From NCBI GenBank assembly GCA_934635045.1, contig CAKTZA010000029.1:1-42909 (forward strand): a stretch of DNA of 42,909 nt. The letters run 5' to 3'. A model generated the notes under the pieces. It had not been told where the DNA came from, made no database searches, and was given only the letters and a program-made list of their open reading frames with translations. This DNA is from an uncultured Kiritimatiellota bacterium (GTDB lineage Bacteria; Verrucomicrobiota; Kiritimatiellia; RFP12; UBA1067). The translations under genes were made by a program, and so were the position numbers. Position 1 is the stretch's first letter; each line of letters opens with the position of its first letter. This document shows positions 16,699 through 25,348 of the stretch, one piece after another.

Positions 16699-17888
16699 CG
16701 CAAACCTCCGACTTCCACGATTTTCTCAAAGACCTTGTGGGCATAGAAATAGGCAACGTCCTTGATGTCCGAGTGAAGCCAGTTGTCGCCCAAATCGTCG
16801 CTTTCGGGTCGAGCCGCAGACCGTGGCCAGTTCGTCGGCTTGAATGGGGCCGCGTTCATGTCAAATGATATCACGCCGAAATCGTTCAAATCGGTAGCAC
16901 CCGTCGGCGGCGAGAGTGCCGGTATGCCCTGCGCCAAATGGAAGTCCGTTTCGAGGCGCGAGGCGTTGGGACTCAGAATCGATTCGGGGCAGGGGCTAAA
17001 GACGGTGTTCGTGGCGAACACTGACAGATCGGCAACGGCATTGGACTCGTCCGCCGACCAGACCTTGAAGCCAAGCGCGTTCTTCTTGAATCCCCAACCC
17101 GACCAGTCCGTCGTGCCCATGAAGCCAAGCGTCGAATAGCGTCCCTTCCAGATTTCCTGCTTGTGCCACGAATAGCGGTCGCCCCAGTTGCCAGACGGGC
17201 CGACGCCATTGTAAAAAGAGGGATTGTGCTTCTTCATGTACAGTTCCAAAACCTCGTCGCCAGACGAATAGAAATTGACGGCGATGGGCACAACAGCAGA
17301 GAAGCGTCCGCGCCACGTCAGGCGGTGTCGAGCGTCGTTCGCAGGGAACCGTTCGTGCCAAAGTGCCGTCCAGCAGACGTTCGTGTAGTCCATCCAGTCA
17401 TCGTGAACAAGATGGTTTTGCGGGTCGGGCTTGAAAAGATCCGGATCGAACGCCTCGGACGGAATCGCGGAGTTGAGCATGATGAGCTTGTCCACGCGCG
17501 CGCCGTAATCCTGAATCGCGGCAGCGGCGACCATCGTGCCGAGCGAGTGCGCGATGATGACGTTTCGCCCCGGCTCGGCATTGATGCCGACGGCAAGACG
17601 CCGCGCCGTCTCAAAGGCGTTCGAGACATTGGCGTGATAGTTCCATGACGGCCCGATGTCGCTCTCCCAGCTGACCGGCAAGAAGTTCATCTGCGCACCC
17701 GCCTGCCAGAGCCGCTTGAACATCGCCGCCGCCCACGCCTGCTCTTCCTCCAAACTTACGTTCGCGCCGTGGATGAAAAAGACGTTGGCCTTTTCCGCGC
17801 GGACGACGGAGGGAAGAACCGTAGCCAGCACGAGCGACAGAAAGAACTTGACCAACTGTGTCTTTGTACCCACGACACAACCTCTCAT
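16695..17888 (-). CDS. Exported alpha/beta-hydrolase (esterase/lipase-like)
   Basis: 397 residues. A signal peptide (LVKFFLSLVLATVLPSVVRA) is followed at once by the hydrolase core: ANVFFIHGANV (oxyanion loop), then NVIIAHSLGTMVAAAAIQDYG with the nucleophile elbow A-H-S-L-G, then VDKLIMLNSAIPSEAF. The fold resembles PGAP1/lipase-class proteins that use their Ser nucleophile on esters. The ATG at 17888 overlaps the stop of the 77-residue gene (ATGA). A GTG at 17873 preceded by AGAGG is an alternative start and would give a neater signal peptide. Substrate unknown. Confidence 0.8.
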   Translation of the reverse strand: MRGCVVGTKTQLVKFFLSLVLATVLPSVVRAEKANVFFIHGANVSLEEEQAWAAAMFKRLWQAGAQMNFLPVSWESDIGPSWNYHANVSNAFETARRLAVGINAEPGRNVIIAHSLGTMVAAAAIQDYGARVDKLIMLNSAIPSEAFDPDLFKPDPQNHLVHDDWMDYTNVCWTALWHERFPANDARHRLTWRGRFSAVVPIAVNFYSSGDEVLELYMKKHNPSFYNGVGPSGNWGDRYSWHKQEIWKGRYSTLGFMGTTDWSGWGFKKNALGFKVWSADESNAVADLSVFATNTVFSPCPESILSPNASRLETDFHLAQGIPALSPPTGATDLNDFGVISFDMNAAPFKPTNWPRSAARPESDDLGDNWLHSDIKDVAYFYAHKVFEKIVEVGGLR

Positions 17889-18118
17889 TCCACGCGCAAC
17901 TCATGCGTGTCATACTGTATCGCATGATCGGCGGCAATCGTCACGCACCAGCCATCAACCGCTGTCGAGCGATTCAAGCCCCAAGCCCGAACCTTCTCGT
18001 CGATTCGACCCTCAATCCAGTGTGCAGCCTTTTCATGAGACGAAAAGCAACGAAGGGAAACTTCGTTCCCATGCTGAGGGAACAATTCGCTAATCGTCAC
18101 GACAAAAACCTGATTCAT
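17885..18118 (-). CDS. Small conserved-looking protein, 77 residues
   Basis: A short acidic protein (MNQVFVVTISELF... HAIQYDTHELRVE) with no signal peptide or membrane segment; the pattern of alternating strands with a central helix (SSHEKAAHWIEGRIDEK) looks like a compact alpha/beta fold. It begins 10 bases after the restriction-enzyme stop, and its own stop overlaps the hydrolase start, so its place in a tight gene chain is the main reason to call it real. It could be a control or immunity-type protein of the restriction system, but no HTH is visible. Confidence 0.6.
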   Translation of the reverse strand: MNQVFVVTISELFPQHGNEVSLRCFSSHEKAAHWIEGRIDEKVRAWGLNRSTAVDGWCVTIAADHAIQYDTHELRVE

Positions 18119-18128
18119 GGCACGGCTT

Positions 18129-18950
18129 TCACAGAATGCCTCGACTGTCCGGCATCGCTGCCGCCGAGTAGTTTTTCAGGTCATCACTTGTAACTGCCGT
18201 TGACGGAACAAGTTCATAGTGGCGCTCTTCCGCAACCTTAATTTCGCCATCGCACATCGCAAGCGCAAACATGGCAATCTTTGTCGTCGTGACAAACTGG
18301 ACTGAAATCGGACGACAAATCAATTCAGGCAGATTGTTTTGACACCAGGCGATATCTTGGGCCGTCTGCACAATACCATGCTGATCTTTGCCTCCCTTGG
18401 CTTGTACAGGAACAATAAATTGACGACCATGCTTGTCAACGGCTACGTAGACCTCATCGATCTCGATCTGTCCTACCCCCTTCACCGTCGTCCGCAAGTG
18501 ATTTTGCAGCGAATAAGCTGTCGCGCCCAAGAAAAGGTCAATCAGCCGATTATAACGAACTTTTGCCAGCAAGGCCTGTTCATCACCAAGCGCATACGCG
18601 GAGATGATTTCCGGCGTTGCGTCTGGAATTTTGATCGACATTAAGTTCGGAGAAGGAAGAATGCGGCTTTTCTTGACGAGCTTGAACCGATAGACGGCTT
18701 TCCCCGCGCCCAGTATAACCCACTCATGCCCCTCTGGCTGTGTCTTGAGCACACATTCCGGCAACGGACAACGATAGCGAAACGAATAAAGGACATCCCC
18801 AATGTTCTTCGGCAAGGCTATCCGCAATTTCGTCGCCGCCGCAACGAACTGCTCGCGCGTAAACGCGAATTCGGTCTCTCCCTTCTTGAATCCATGCTCA
18901 AAGATGTATCCGACCAGAGATGCATACCTGTTCTCTTTCTTACTTGCCAT
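18129..18950 (-). CDS. Probable type II restriction endonuclease (PD-(D/E)XK)
   Basis: 273 residues, starting MASKKENRYASLVGYIFEHGF. A PD-(D/E)XK-type active site is readable: IEIDEVYVAVDKHGRQFIVPVQAKGG, with Glu 163/Asp 165 and Gln 183-x-Lys 185 as the likely catalytic set. The segment SLQNHLRTTVKGVGQ before it fits the lead-in helix. Its start overlaps the end of the C5 methyltransferase gene by 11 bases, the usual layout of a restriction-modification pair. The sequence it cleaves should be the one the methyltransferase protects, but cannot be predicted here. GC is roughly 48-50% by eye, far below the host background. Confidence 0.78.
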   Translation of the reverse strand: MASKKENRYASLVGYIFEHGFKKGETEFAFTREQFVAAATKLRIALPKNIGDVLYSFRYRCPLPECVLKTQPEGHEWVILGAGKAVYRFKLVKKSRILPSPNLMSIKIPDATPEIISAYALGDEQALLAKVRYNRLIDLFLGATAYSLQNHLRTTVKGVGQIEIDEVYVAVDKHGRQFIVPVQAKGGKDQHGIVQTAQDIAWCQNNLPELICRPISVQFVTTTKIAMFALAMCDGEIKVAEERHYELVPSTAVTSDDLKNYSAAAMPDSRGIL

Positions 18951-20724
18951 CGCGCTTCCTCTTTCTTTGGGCTATTACGTTCCTTGAGACGCCAAAGTGA
19001 TTTGCCGCCTCGCTCATGTCAAAGCCAAGCAACGACTCGTCGCCAGGCTGCAAGACAACACTCGGCTTCTTCGGCTTCATTCCCAGCGCTTTCATTACAG
19101 AACCGCCGACGGCACGAGCAAGAAGGGGCGGCACACTGTTGCCGATCTCCCGAAACCCATGCCATTTCGTCTTGTGAAACCGAAACCAATCAGGATACGA
19201 ATGTATTCTTGCGCCCTCACGAACGGTTATCACGCGCGGCAATACGGGATGAATCGGCCTCGGCGAGGTAAAGCCCCCGCGCGCACTATCCGTCCCTGCC
19301 CTCAATGTATTGGACTGACCTATCCACGCCAACTTGAAAAATCGACTGTGCGGCTCCGTTTCTCCCTGTGGGGCTTCAAGAAACCGCTGTTGGCTCAATT
19401 CGGTATGAATCGTTCTCATGCTTGCCGTAAGCCGATTGCGGTCGAACGCGCGACGATAGCCAAAATCTCCCTCATCGTCAATCAGCCCACGCAGTTTCTT
19501 CGCATAAGAATGCACCGTCTGCCAAGATGCCGCAACAGAATCATCATCAAGCAAGCTCTTATATTCATCTGCATTCGGTAGATCTTCAATTGCATCCCGA
19601 ATTGTTGACTTCTCCTCGACAACCTCAGGGTAGGATGGAAGTTCTTGTCCTTCGCGTGCCGCAATGAGAAATAACCGCTGACGATTCTGTGGCACACCAT
19701 AGTCTGCCGCATTCAGAACACGATAAGGAAGAAGAACGTTGTAGCGAATCTCTTTTAGCGCATCAATCAACTCGCTTAAGAATTTGACATGGTTTCCTAC
19801 CGTTAGCCCCTTAACGTTCTCCAGAACACAGTATTTGGGACGAATGTCGCTTACTATGCGCAGATAATGTCCGATGAGTTGATTCCGTGGATCATCAAGA
19901 GCACGTTTGCCAATCATCGAGAATCCTTGACAGGGCGCACCGCCGAAAACGACATCGACATCACGGGCACCCAAGTTGGCCAATTTGCGAACGTCCGCAC
20001 CCGTCACATTCTTGATGTCCGCGCAAATGGTCTTGGTATAAGGGAAATTGTATTCATGAACTGCCGCGTGAATGGGGTCGATTTCGACCGCTGCCACAAT
20101 ATCAAAACCAGCTTGCTCAAAACCGAGAGACAGCCCACCACAACCGGCAAACAAATCAATCGCAATAGGGCGATCCGAACCCTTGTCCCCACTGGCCGAC
20201 TTTTCCCCAAGACTCTCGAAAAACTCCATCTGCACAGGGTTAAACGCACACGCCGACTTCCACTTCTTGAAATACGGCCTCAGCTTCTCGAAGATGTTCG
20301 GGATGGACTTGCCGCCACAGGACGGAAGCGGCCGCGAATAGAAGTCCGCGTCGATCTTGCCCGTCCAGCGCGTCGAGCAGACGAAGGCCTCCGTCTCCGG
20401 GTCGGACAGCAGTTTCGCCGCGCTCGTCTTCTCGCCCAGCGCAAAGAGCGCGTAGCGGTTGCCATGCGGGGCTTTCGCGACCGAATAGCCGTTCGCCTTG
20501 AGCCAATCCCTGTCCACGACTTCCGAAAACTTCGCCGCATAGGCCAACGGTGCAGCGTCTGCCGCATAAAGCACGACAGATGTGAACTTCCCGAACGCCG
20601 CCGCGTCGCCCGCCTCGGCGATCGGCAGGTTATACAGTTTCTTTCGCTTGATCCAATCGGCGTTCTCCAGCCGATACGTCCCGACTAAGACGCACACGCG
20701 ATCCCCTGCCTCTACTTTCTTCAT
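18940..20724 (-). CDS. DNA cytosine-5 methyltransferase with extra N-terminal domain and C-terminal HTH
   Basis: 594 residues. The catalytic core (about 186-550) has the C5-MTase motifs: I DLFAGCGGLSLGF (190-202), IV GGAPCQGFS with catalytic Cys 265, VI LENVKG (301-306), VIII PQNRQRLFLIA (345-355) and X GNSVPPLLARAVG (528-540). The target-recognition region lies between VIII and X. Two additions are unusual. Residues 1-165 form a separate domain (VCVLVGTYRLENADWIKRKK, FVCSTRWTGKIDADFYS) that I do not recognise. The last 27 residues (DMSEAANHFGVSRNVIAQRK) look like a small helix-turn-helix. GC content rises from about 50% in the core to about 65% in the first 140 codons. Confidence 0.9.
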   Translation of the reverse strand: MKKVEAGDRVCVLVGTYRLENADWIKRKKLYNLPIAEAGDAAAFGKFTSVVLYAADAAPLAYAAKFSEVVDRDWLKANGYSVAKAPHGNRYALFALGEKTSAAKLLSDPETEAFVCSTRWTGKIDADFYSRPLPSCGGKSIPNIFEKLRPYFKKWKSACAFNPVQMEFFESLGEKSASGDKGSDRPIAIDLFAGCGGLSLGFEQAGFDIVAAVEIDPIHAAVHEYNFPYTKTICADIKNVTGADVRKLANLGARDVDVVFGGAPCQGFSMIGKRALDDPRNQLIGHYLRIVSDIRPKYCVLENVKGLTVGNHVKFLSELIDALKEIRYNVLLPYRVLNAADYGVPQNRQRLFLIAAREGQELPSYPEVVEEKSTIRDAIEDLPNADEYKSLLDDDSVAASWQTVHSYAKKLRGLIDDEGDFGYRRAFDRNRLTASMRTIHTELSQQRFLEAPQGETEPHSRFFKLAWIGQSNTLRAGTDSARGGFTSPRPIHPVLPRVITVREGARIHSYPDWFRFHKTKWHGFREIGNSVPPLLARAVGGSVMKALGMKPKKPSVVLQPGDESLLGFDMSEAANHFGVSRNVIAQRKRKRDGK

Positions 20725-20763
20725 CTTTTTTCCCGTTGAGCCATCCGCTTTCCCCCCGACTTT

Positions 20764-20814
20764 ACTTGTTCCCCTGCTTGTTCCCTTTTCGAGGGAACAA
20801 GCAGGGGAACAAGT
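20764..20814. terminator. Perfect 23-bp hairpin after acrB
   Basis: Arms 20764-20786 and 20792-20814 are exactly complementary; the loop is tttcg. The arm itself contains cttgttccc twice (cttgttcccctgcttgttccct). It ends one base before the acrB stop codon and occupies most of the spacer to the methyltransferase gene. It may end or attenuate the efflux transcript, although no U-run follows; it also looks like a mobile palindromic repeat. Confidence 0.6.
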
Positions 20815-23800
20815 TTAGCCCTTCATCTCCTTCAGCTCGCGCTTGCGCGCGGCCTTAGCGCCGACGTAGGCGAAGAAGCGCTTCGCGTTCTCGCGCCACG
20901 TCTGGAAGAGCGCGTAGAGACCCGGCACGAGCAGGATGCCGAAGACGACCGAGAAGAGCATGCCCCAGAACTCCGTCGTGCCGAGGTGGTTGCGGCTCGC
21001 CGCGCCCGCGCCCGTCGCGACCATCATCGGCAGCGTGCCGAGGAGCGTCGTCAGCGCCGTCATCAGGAGCGCGCGCAGACGCTCGCCCGCCGCCATGCCG
21101 GCCGCGTCCACGATCGACGCGCCCTCCAGCTCGCGCTTGTCCTTCGCGAACTCGACGATCAGGATCGCGTTCTTCGAGGCGAGGCCAATCAGCAGGACGA
21201 GGCCGAGCTGCGCGTAGATGGACAGCGCGTAGGGCTGGCCCGTCGCCCAGATGCCCCACCACTTGAGGCCCATGAGCGCGCCGAAGACCGCGACGAAGAT
21301 CGAGAGCATCACCGGCAGCGGAATCGTCCACGACTCATACTGCGCGACGAGGAACAGGTAGCCGAAGAGAATCGCGAGCGCGAGAAGCGGCGCGGCCGAG
21401 CCGGCGTTGCGCTCCTCCTGGAACGTGATGCCCGACCACTCGTAGCCGTAGTCGTCCGGCAGCGCGTCCTTCAGCAGGTCCTTGATCTGCGCCATGACCT
21501 CGCCGGACGCGACACCCGGCTTCGGCATCACCGTGATCGCGGACGAGAGGAACATGTTGTAGCGCGAGACCGTGCGCGGGCCGAGCTCGCGCGTGATCGT
21601 GCCGAGCGAGCCGACGGGCACCATCGCCCCCGCGTCCGAGCGGACGAAGAGCCGCGCGACCGCCTCCGGCGTGGCGCGTCCCGACCAGTCGGACTTGACG
21701 GTCACGCGGTTCACCTGCGTGCCGAGGTTCACGTCGTTCACGTAGCGCGAGCCGAGGTAGTTCTGGAGCGTCGCGTAGACCGTCGCGACCGGCACCTGGA
21801 ACATCTCGGCCTTGTCGCGGTCGAGGTTGAAGCGCAGGTGCGGCGTGTCGGCCGTGAATCCCGTGAACGCGACCATCACGCCCGGCAGGCGGTTGAGGCG
21901 GCCGAGGACGTCCTTCGTCACCGCGTCGAGGCGCATCGGGTCGGTGTCGCCCTTCGACTGGAGGCGCAGGTCGATGCCCGAGTTCGAGCCGAGGCCCGGG
22001 ATCGCCGGCGGCACGAAGCACTTGACGGCCGGCTCCGGGATCTGCGAGAGGACGGCCTGCACCTTGCCGAGCAGCGCCGAGACCTGCTGGTCGGGGCGCG
22101 TGCGCTCCTCCCACGACTTGAGGTCGATGATCATCATGATCATGTTCTCGCCGCGTCCGCCGATCATCGAGATGCCCGTGATCGAGAGGACGCTCGTCAC
22201 CTCCGGCACCTGCTCGCGCAGGAGCTTCGTCGCGCGGTCGGCGACGTCCGTCGCGCGCTGGCGCGTCGAGCCCTCCGGCAGCTCCAGCGACGCGAAGATG
22301 ACGCGCTGGTCCTCGTCCGGGATGAACGACGTCTGCGTCGTCATGAAGGCGTTCACCGTGAGGAGGATCGTCAGCACGAGCAGCAGGAGCGCGAGGAAGA
22401 TGCGGCTCGCGAGCCACTTCGCGCAGCGGACGAAGAAGCCCTTGAAGCGGTTGAGCGCCCAGTTGAACCACGCCAGCGGCCCGTGCCTGAACGGGCGCGC
22501 CTCGCGCAGGAGGAGGGAGGTCAGCGCCGGTGCGAGCGTCAGCGCGCACACCGTCGAGAAGCAGACCGCCGCCGAGAGCGTGACCGAGAACTGCTGGTAG
22601 ATGCGGCCCGTGATGCCGCTCATGAAGCCGATCGGCACGAAGATGCCGAGGAGGACGAGCGTCGTCGCGATGACGGCCGACGTCACGTCCTTCATCGCCT
22701 GGATCGTCGCCTCCTTGCAGTTGAGGCCGCGCGTCTCGATGAGGAACTGCACGCGCTCGACGACGACGATGCAGTCGTCGACGACGACGCCGATCGCGAG
22801 CACGAGGCCGAAGAGCGTCAGCGTGTTGATCGAGTAGCCCATCACCGCCATGAAGATGAACGTCGAGCAGAGCGAGACCGGGATCGTCAGGCACGGGATC
22901 AGCGTCGCGCGCCAGTCCTGGAGGAAGAGGTAGCAGACGAAGACGACGAGCAGAAACGTGATGACGAGCGTCTCGACGATCTCCTTGATCGTGCGGCGCA
23001 CGTAGTCCGTCGCGTCATACGGCACGAGCCATTCGAGGTCGTCCGGGAAGTCCTTCGACAGGCGCTCGAACGCCGCCATGACCTCGTTCATCGCCTCGAT
23101 CGCGTTCGCGCCCGGCTTCTGGTTGAGGCCAATGGAGATCGAGTTCTCGCCATTGAAGAGGCCGGCGAACATGTAGTTCTCCTCGCCGATCTCGGTGCGG
23201 GCGACGTCCTTGAGCTTGACGACGCCGCCGTTCTCGTCGCGACGGACGACGATCTCGTCGAACTCCGCCGCCGTCATGAGGCGGCCCTTGGCGAGGAGCG
23301 TGTACGTGTAGGCGCCGTGCGGGCCGGTCGGCGACGCGCCGATGTTGCCGAGCGACGCCTGGACGTTCTGCTTCGTGACCGCGGCGATGACCTCCTCGGA
23401 GTTCATCCCCTGCGCCGCGAGGCGCTGCGGGTCGAGCCAGACGCGCATCGCGAGCTTCGGCCCGTAGATCGTCGCCTCGCCCACGCCCGCGACGCGCAGC
23501 AGCACCGGCTTGATGTTCGCGTAGGCGTAGTCGGAGATCTCCAGGCGCGACATCGTGCCCTTCGGCGAGCGCAGCGTGAAGAAGCCGAGGAAGTCCGTCG
23601 AGCGCGCGCGGACCGTCCCGCCGAGCTCCTTGGCCTCCGCCGGGAGCTTCGCCTCGGCCTGCGCGATGCGGTTCTGCACCTTCACGAGGTCCATGTCGCG
23701 GTCGGACTCGACCTCGAAGGACACGTTCAGCTGATACTGGCCGTCGTCCGTGCAGTCCGCCGACATGTAGATCATGTCGTCCACGCCGTTGATCTCGTCC

Positions 23801-24039
23801 TCCAGCGGCGTCGCGATCGTGTTCAGCACCTCGCGGGCGTTCGCGCCGGGGTAGTTGTAGGTGACGGTGATCTCCGGCGGGGTGAGCTGCGGATACTGCG
23901 CGACCGGCAGCTTCGTGATCGCCATGACGCCCGCCATCGTGAGGACGAGGGAGATGACCATCGCGAAGCGCGGCCGCTCGACGAAGACCCGCGAGAAGGT
24001 CTTGATCTTGTCAATGCTCGCGCGAATTCCAAGTTTCAT
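20815..24039 (-). CDS. RND multidrug efflux transporter, inner-membrane pump (AcrB/MexB type)
   Basis: 1074 residues, HAE1 class. It exports drugs and other hydrophobic compounds using the proton gradient. Landmarks: the N-terminal TM1 followed by LPVAQYPQLTPPEITVTYNYPGA, the porter domain DDMIYMSADCTDDGQYQL, TM4 LAIGVVVDDCIVVVERV (paired Asp near residue 420) and TM10 LASKNAILIVEF (Lys near residue 958). It ends in a basic tail. It is the third gene of tetR-acrA-acrB, 33 bases downstream of acrA across a purine-rich tract that also supplies its RBS. The outer-membrane partner is probably the TolC-like lipoprotein at 14017. Confidence 0.95.
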   Translation of the reverse strand: MKLGIRASIDKIKTFSRVFVERPRFAMVISLVLTMAGVMAITKLPVAQYPQLTPPEITVTYNYPGANAREVLNTIATPLEDEINGVDDMIYMSADCTDDGQYQLNVSFEVESDRDMDLVKVQNRIAQAEAKLPAEAKELGGTVRARSTDFLGFFTLRSPKGTMSRLEISDYAYANIKPVLLRVAGVGEATIYGPKLAMRVWLDPQRLAAQGMNSEEVIAAVTKQNVQASLGNIGASPTGPHGAYTYTLLAKGRLMTAAEFDEIVVRRDENGGVVKLKDVARTEIGEENYMFAGLFNGENSISIGLNQKPGANAIEAMNEVMAAFERLSKDFPDDLEWLVPYDATDYVRRTIKEIVETLVITFLLVVFVCYLFLQDWRATLIPCLTIPVSLCSTFIFMAVMGYSINTLTLFGLVLAIGVVVDDCIVVVERVQFLIETRGLNCKEATIQAMKDVTSAVIATTLVLLGIFVPIGFMSGITGRIYQQFSVTLSAAVCFSTVCALTLAPALTSLLLREARPFRHGPLAWFNWALNRFKGFFVRCAKWLASRIFLALLLLVLTILLTVNAFMTTQTSFIPDEDQRVIFASLELPEGSTRQRATDVADRATKLLREQVPEVTSVLSITGISMIGGRGENMIMMIIDLKSWEERTRPDQQVSALLGKVQAVLSQIPEPAVKCFVPPAIPGLGSNSGIDLRLQSKGDTDPMRLDAVTKDVLGRLNRLPGVMVAFTGFTADTPHLRFNLDRDKAEMFQVPVATVYATLQNYLGSRYVNDVNLGTQVNRVTVKSDWSGRATPEAVARLFVRSDAGAMVPVGSLGTITRELGPRTVSRYNMFLSSAITVMPKPGVASGEVMAQIKDLLKDALPDDYGYEWSGITFQEERNAGSAAPLLALAILFGYLFLVAQYESWTIPLPVMLSIFVAVFGALMGLKWWGIWATGQPYALSIYAQLGLVLLIGLASKNAILIVEFAKDKRELEGASIVDAAGMAAGERLRALLMTALTTLLGTLPMMVATGAGAASRNHLGTTEFWGMLFSVVFGILLVPGLYALFQTWRENAKRFFAYVGAKAARKRELKEMKG

Positions 24040-24040
24040 T

Positions 24041-24075
24041 TTTCCTTCTTCCTTTTTCCCTTTTCCTTTCCCTTA
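24041..24075. repeat. Pyrimidine-tract repeat between acrA and acrB
   Basis: The plus strand reads tttccttcttcctttttccc followed by ttttcctttccctta, covering the whole spacer and the acrA stop codon. Very similar tracts occur in frame in ntrC-like (34554-34588) and secA (38166-38203). On the coding strand it is AAGGAAGAAGG-like and doubles as the acrB ribosome binding site. Confidence 0.6.
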
Positions 24076-25290
24076 CAGCTGCACGCCCTTCCAGCCGGGG
24101 GTGTTCTCCTCGTTCGGCGTCGCCTCGACGAACGTGACCTTCGTGCCGTTCTTGAGCTTGCGCGTCCCCGACGAGACGACCTTCTCGCCGACCTTGAGGC
24201 CCTTGACGACCGGCACGAAGCCGTCGTGCATCGGACGCGTCTCGACCGGCACGGCCTCCACGACGTCGCCCTCCTTGAGGACATAGACGCCGAGGTTGCC
24301 GCCCGGCAGGTCGATGATCGCCGTCTGCGGCACGGACGGATACGCCGGCGGGTTCTTGAGGTCGGCGAGCACCGTCAGGTACGTGCCCGGCACGAGCAGG
24401 CGGTCGGGGTTCGCGAAGCGGAGGCGCAGGATGATCGAGGCCGTCGTCTTCGACATCTCGTTGTCGTCGAAGTCCCACGCGCCCTCCTGGTCGTATTCGG
24501 TGCCGTCCGGCAGCATGAGGCGCAGGCGGTTCTCGTCCTGCTTGCCGTCCTTCACCGCCTTGCGCCACGCGAGGAACGCGCGGTCGGTCATCGGGAAGCT
24601 CACGCGGATCGGGTCGGTCTGCACGATGTGGGCGAGCGCGCCCTTCGACGGCGCCACGTAGTCGCCGACGTGGGCGGACGTCTTGCCAATCTGGCCGGCG
24701 ACCGGGGCGTAGATCTTCGCCTTCTTGCAGTTGTACTCGGCGACGACGAGGTTCGCCTTCGCCTGAAGCACCGCCGCGTCGGCCTTCTCCGCCGCCGCCT
24801 CGGCGTTGTCGCGCTCCAGCTGGGTGATGCCGCGCTCGTCCGCCTTCTCCATGCGCTCGTAGTAGCGGCGCGCCCGGCGGGCCTCGGCCTCCGCCGCATT
24901 GAGGTCGGCCTTCGCCTGCCCGACGACGGCCTCGTACTTCTCGTCGTCCATCACGTAGAGGAGCTGGCCCTCGCGCACAACGTCGCCCTCCTTGAACTTG
25001 ATTTCCTTGATGTAGCCGTCGACCTGCGGCAGAAGGTCGACCTCGGCCACCGCCTCGGCGTGCGCGATGTACTGCTCGGGCAGGTTGTAGGGCATCTCCT
25101 TCACCTCCGCGACGGCGACCGTCTGCGCCTGTCCGCGCATCGCCGCCATCTGCGCGGCGCCCTGCGCCGCCGCCTTCTTCGCCGCCGCAGCCGAATAGAT
25201 GCCGCTGCCGATCCAGCCGCCGGCCACGCAGACCGCCGCCAACACAAGCGCACCAATCGCGCTGCCGATTTTCGAGTTCTTTTCGCTCAT
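24073..25290 (-). CDS. RND efflux periplasmic adaptor (AcrA/MexA type)
   Basis: About 405 residues. It bridges the pump and the outer-membrane channel. The N-terminus has one membrane helix (GSAIGALVLAAVCVAGGWIG) without a lipobox, so it is a membrane-anchored adaptor. Then come the lipoyl half-motifs (AEVDLLPQVDGYIKEIKFKEGDVV and KIYAPVAGQIGKTSAHVGDYV), a coiled-coil hairpin (QAKADLNAAEAEARRARRYYERMEKADERG) and the beta-barrel and membrane-proximal domains. I chose ATG 25290 (AAGGA eight bases upstream) rather than an upstream ATG that lies within a word repeat at the tetR stop. Confidence 0.93.
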   Translation of the reverse strand: MSEKNSKIGSAIGALVLAAVCVAGGWIGSGIYSAAAAKKAAAQGAAQMAAMRGQAQTVAVAEVKEMPYNLPEQYIAHAEAVAEVDLLPQVDGYIKEIKFKEGDVVREGQLLYVMDDEKYEAVVGQAKADLNAAEAEARRARRYYERMEKADERGITQLERDNAEAAAEKADAAVLQAKANLVVAEYNCKKAKIYAPVAGQIGKTSAHVGDYVAPSKGALAHIVQTDPIRVSFPMTDRAFLAWRKAVKDGKQDENRLRLMLPDGTEYDQEGAWDFDDNEMSKTTASIILRLRFANPDRLLVPGTYLTVLADLKNPPAYPSVPQTAIIDLPGGNLGVYVLKEGDVVEAVPVETRPMHDGFVPVVKGLKVGEKVVSSGTRKLKNGTKVTFVEATPNEENTPGWKGVQL

Positions 25291-25316
25291 TTTTTTGTTT
25301 TCCTTCTTGTTTCGCT

Positions 25317-25348
25317 TGAAGATTTCAGATTTCAAATTTCAGATTTCA
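25317..25348. repeat. gatttcagatttcaaatttc word repeat at the tetR stop
   Basis: The plus strand reads gaagatttcagatttcaaat then ttcagatttcac, a near-tandem of gatttca/aatttca words. On the minus strand it encodes the last codons of tetR (Lys-Ser-Glu-Ile) and its TGA stop at 25332-25334. Confidence 0.5.
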
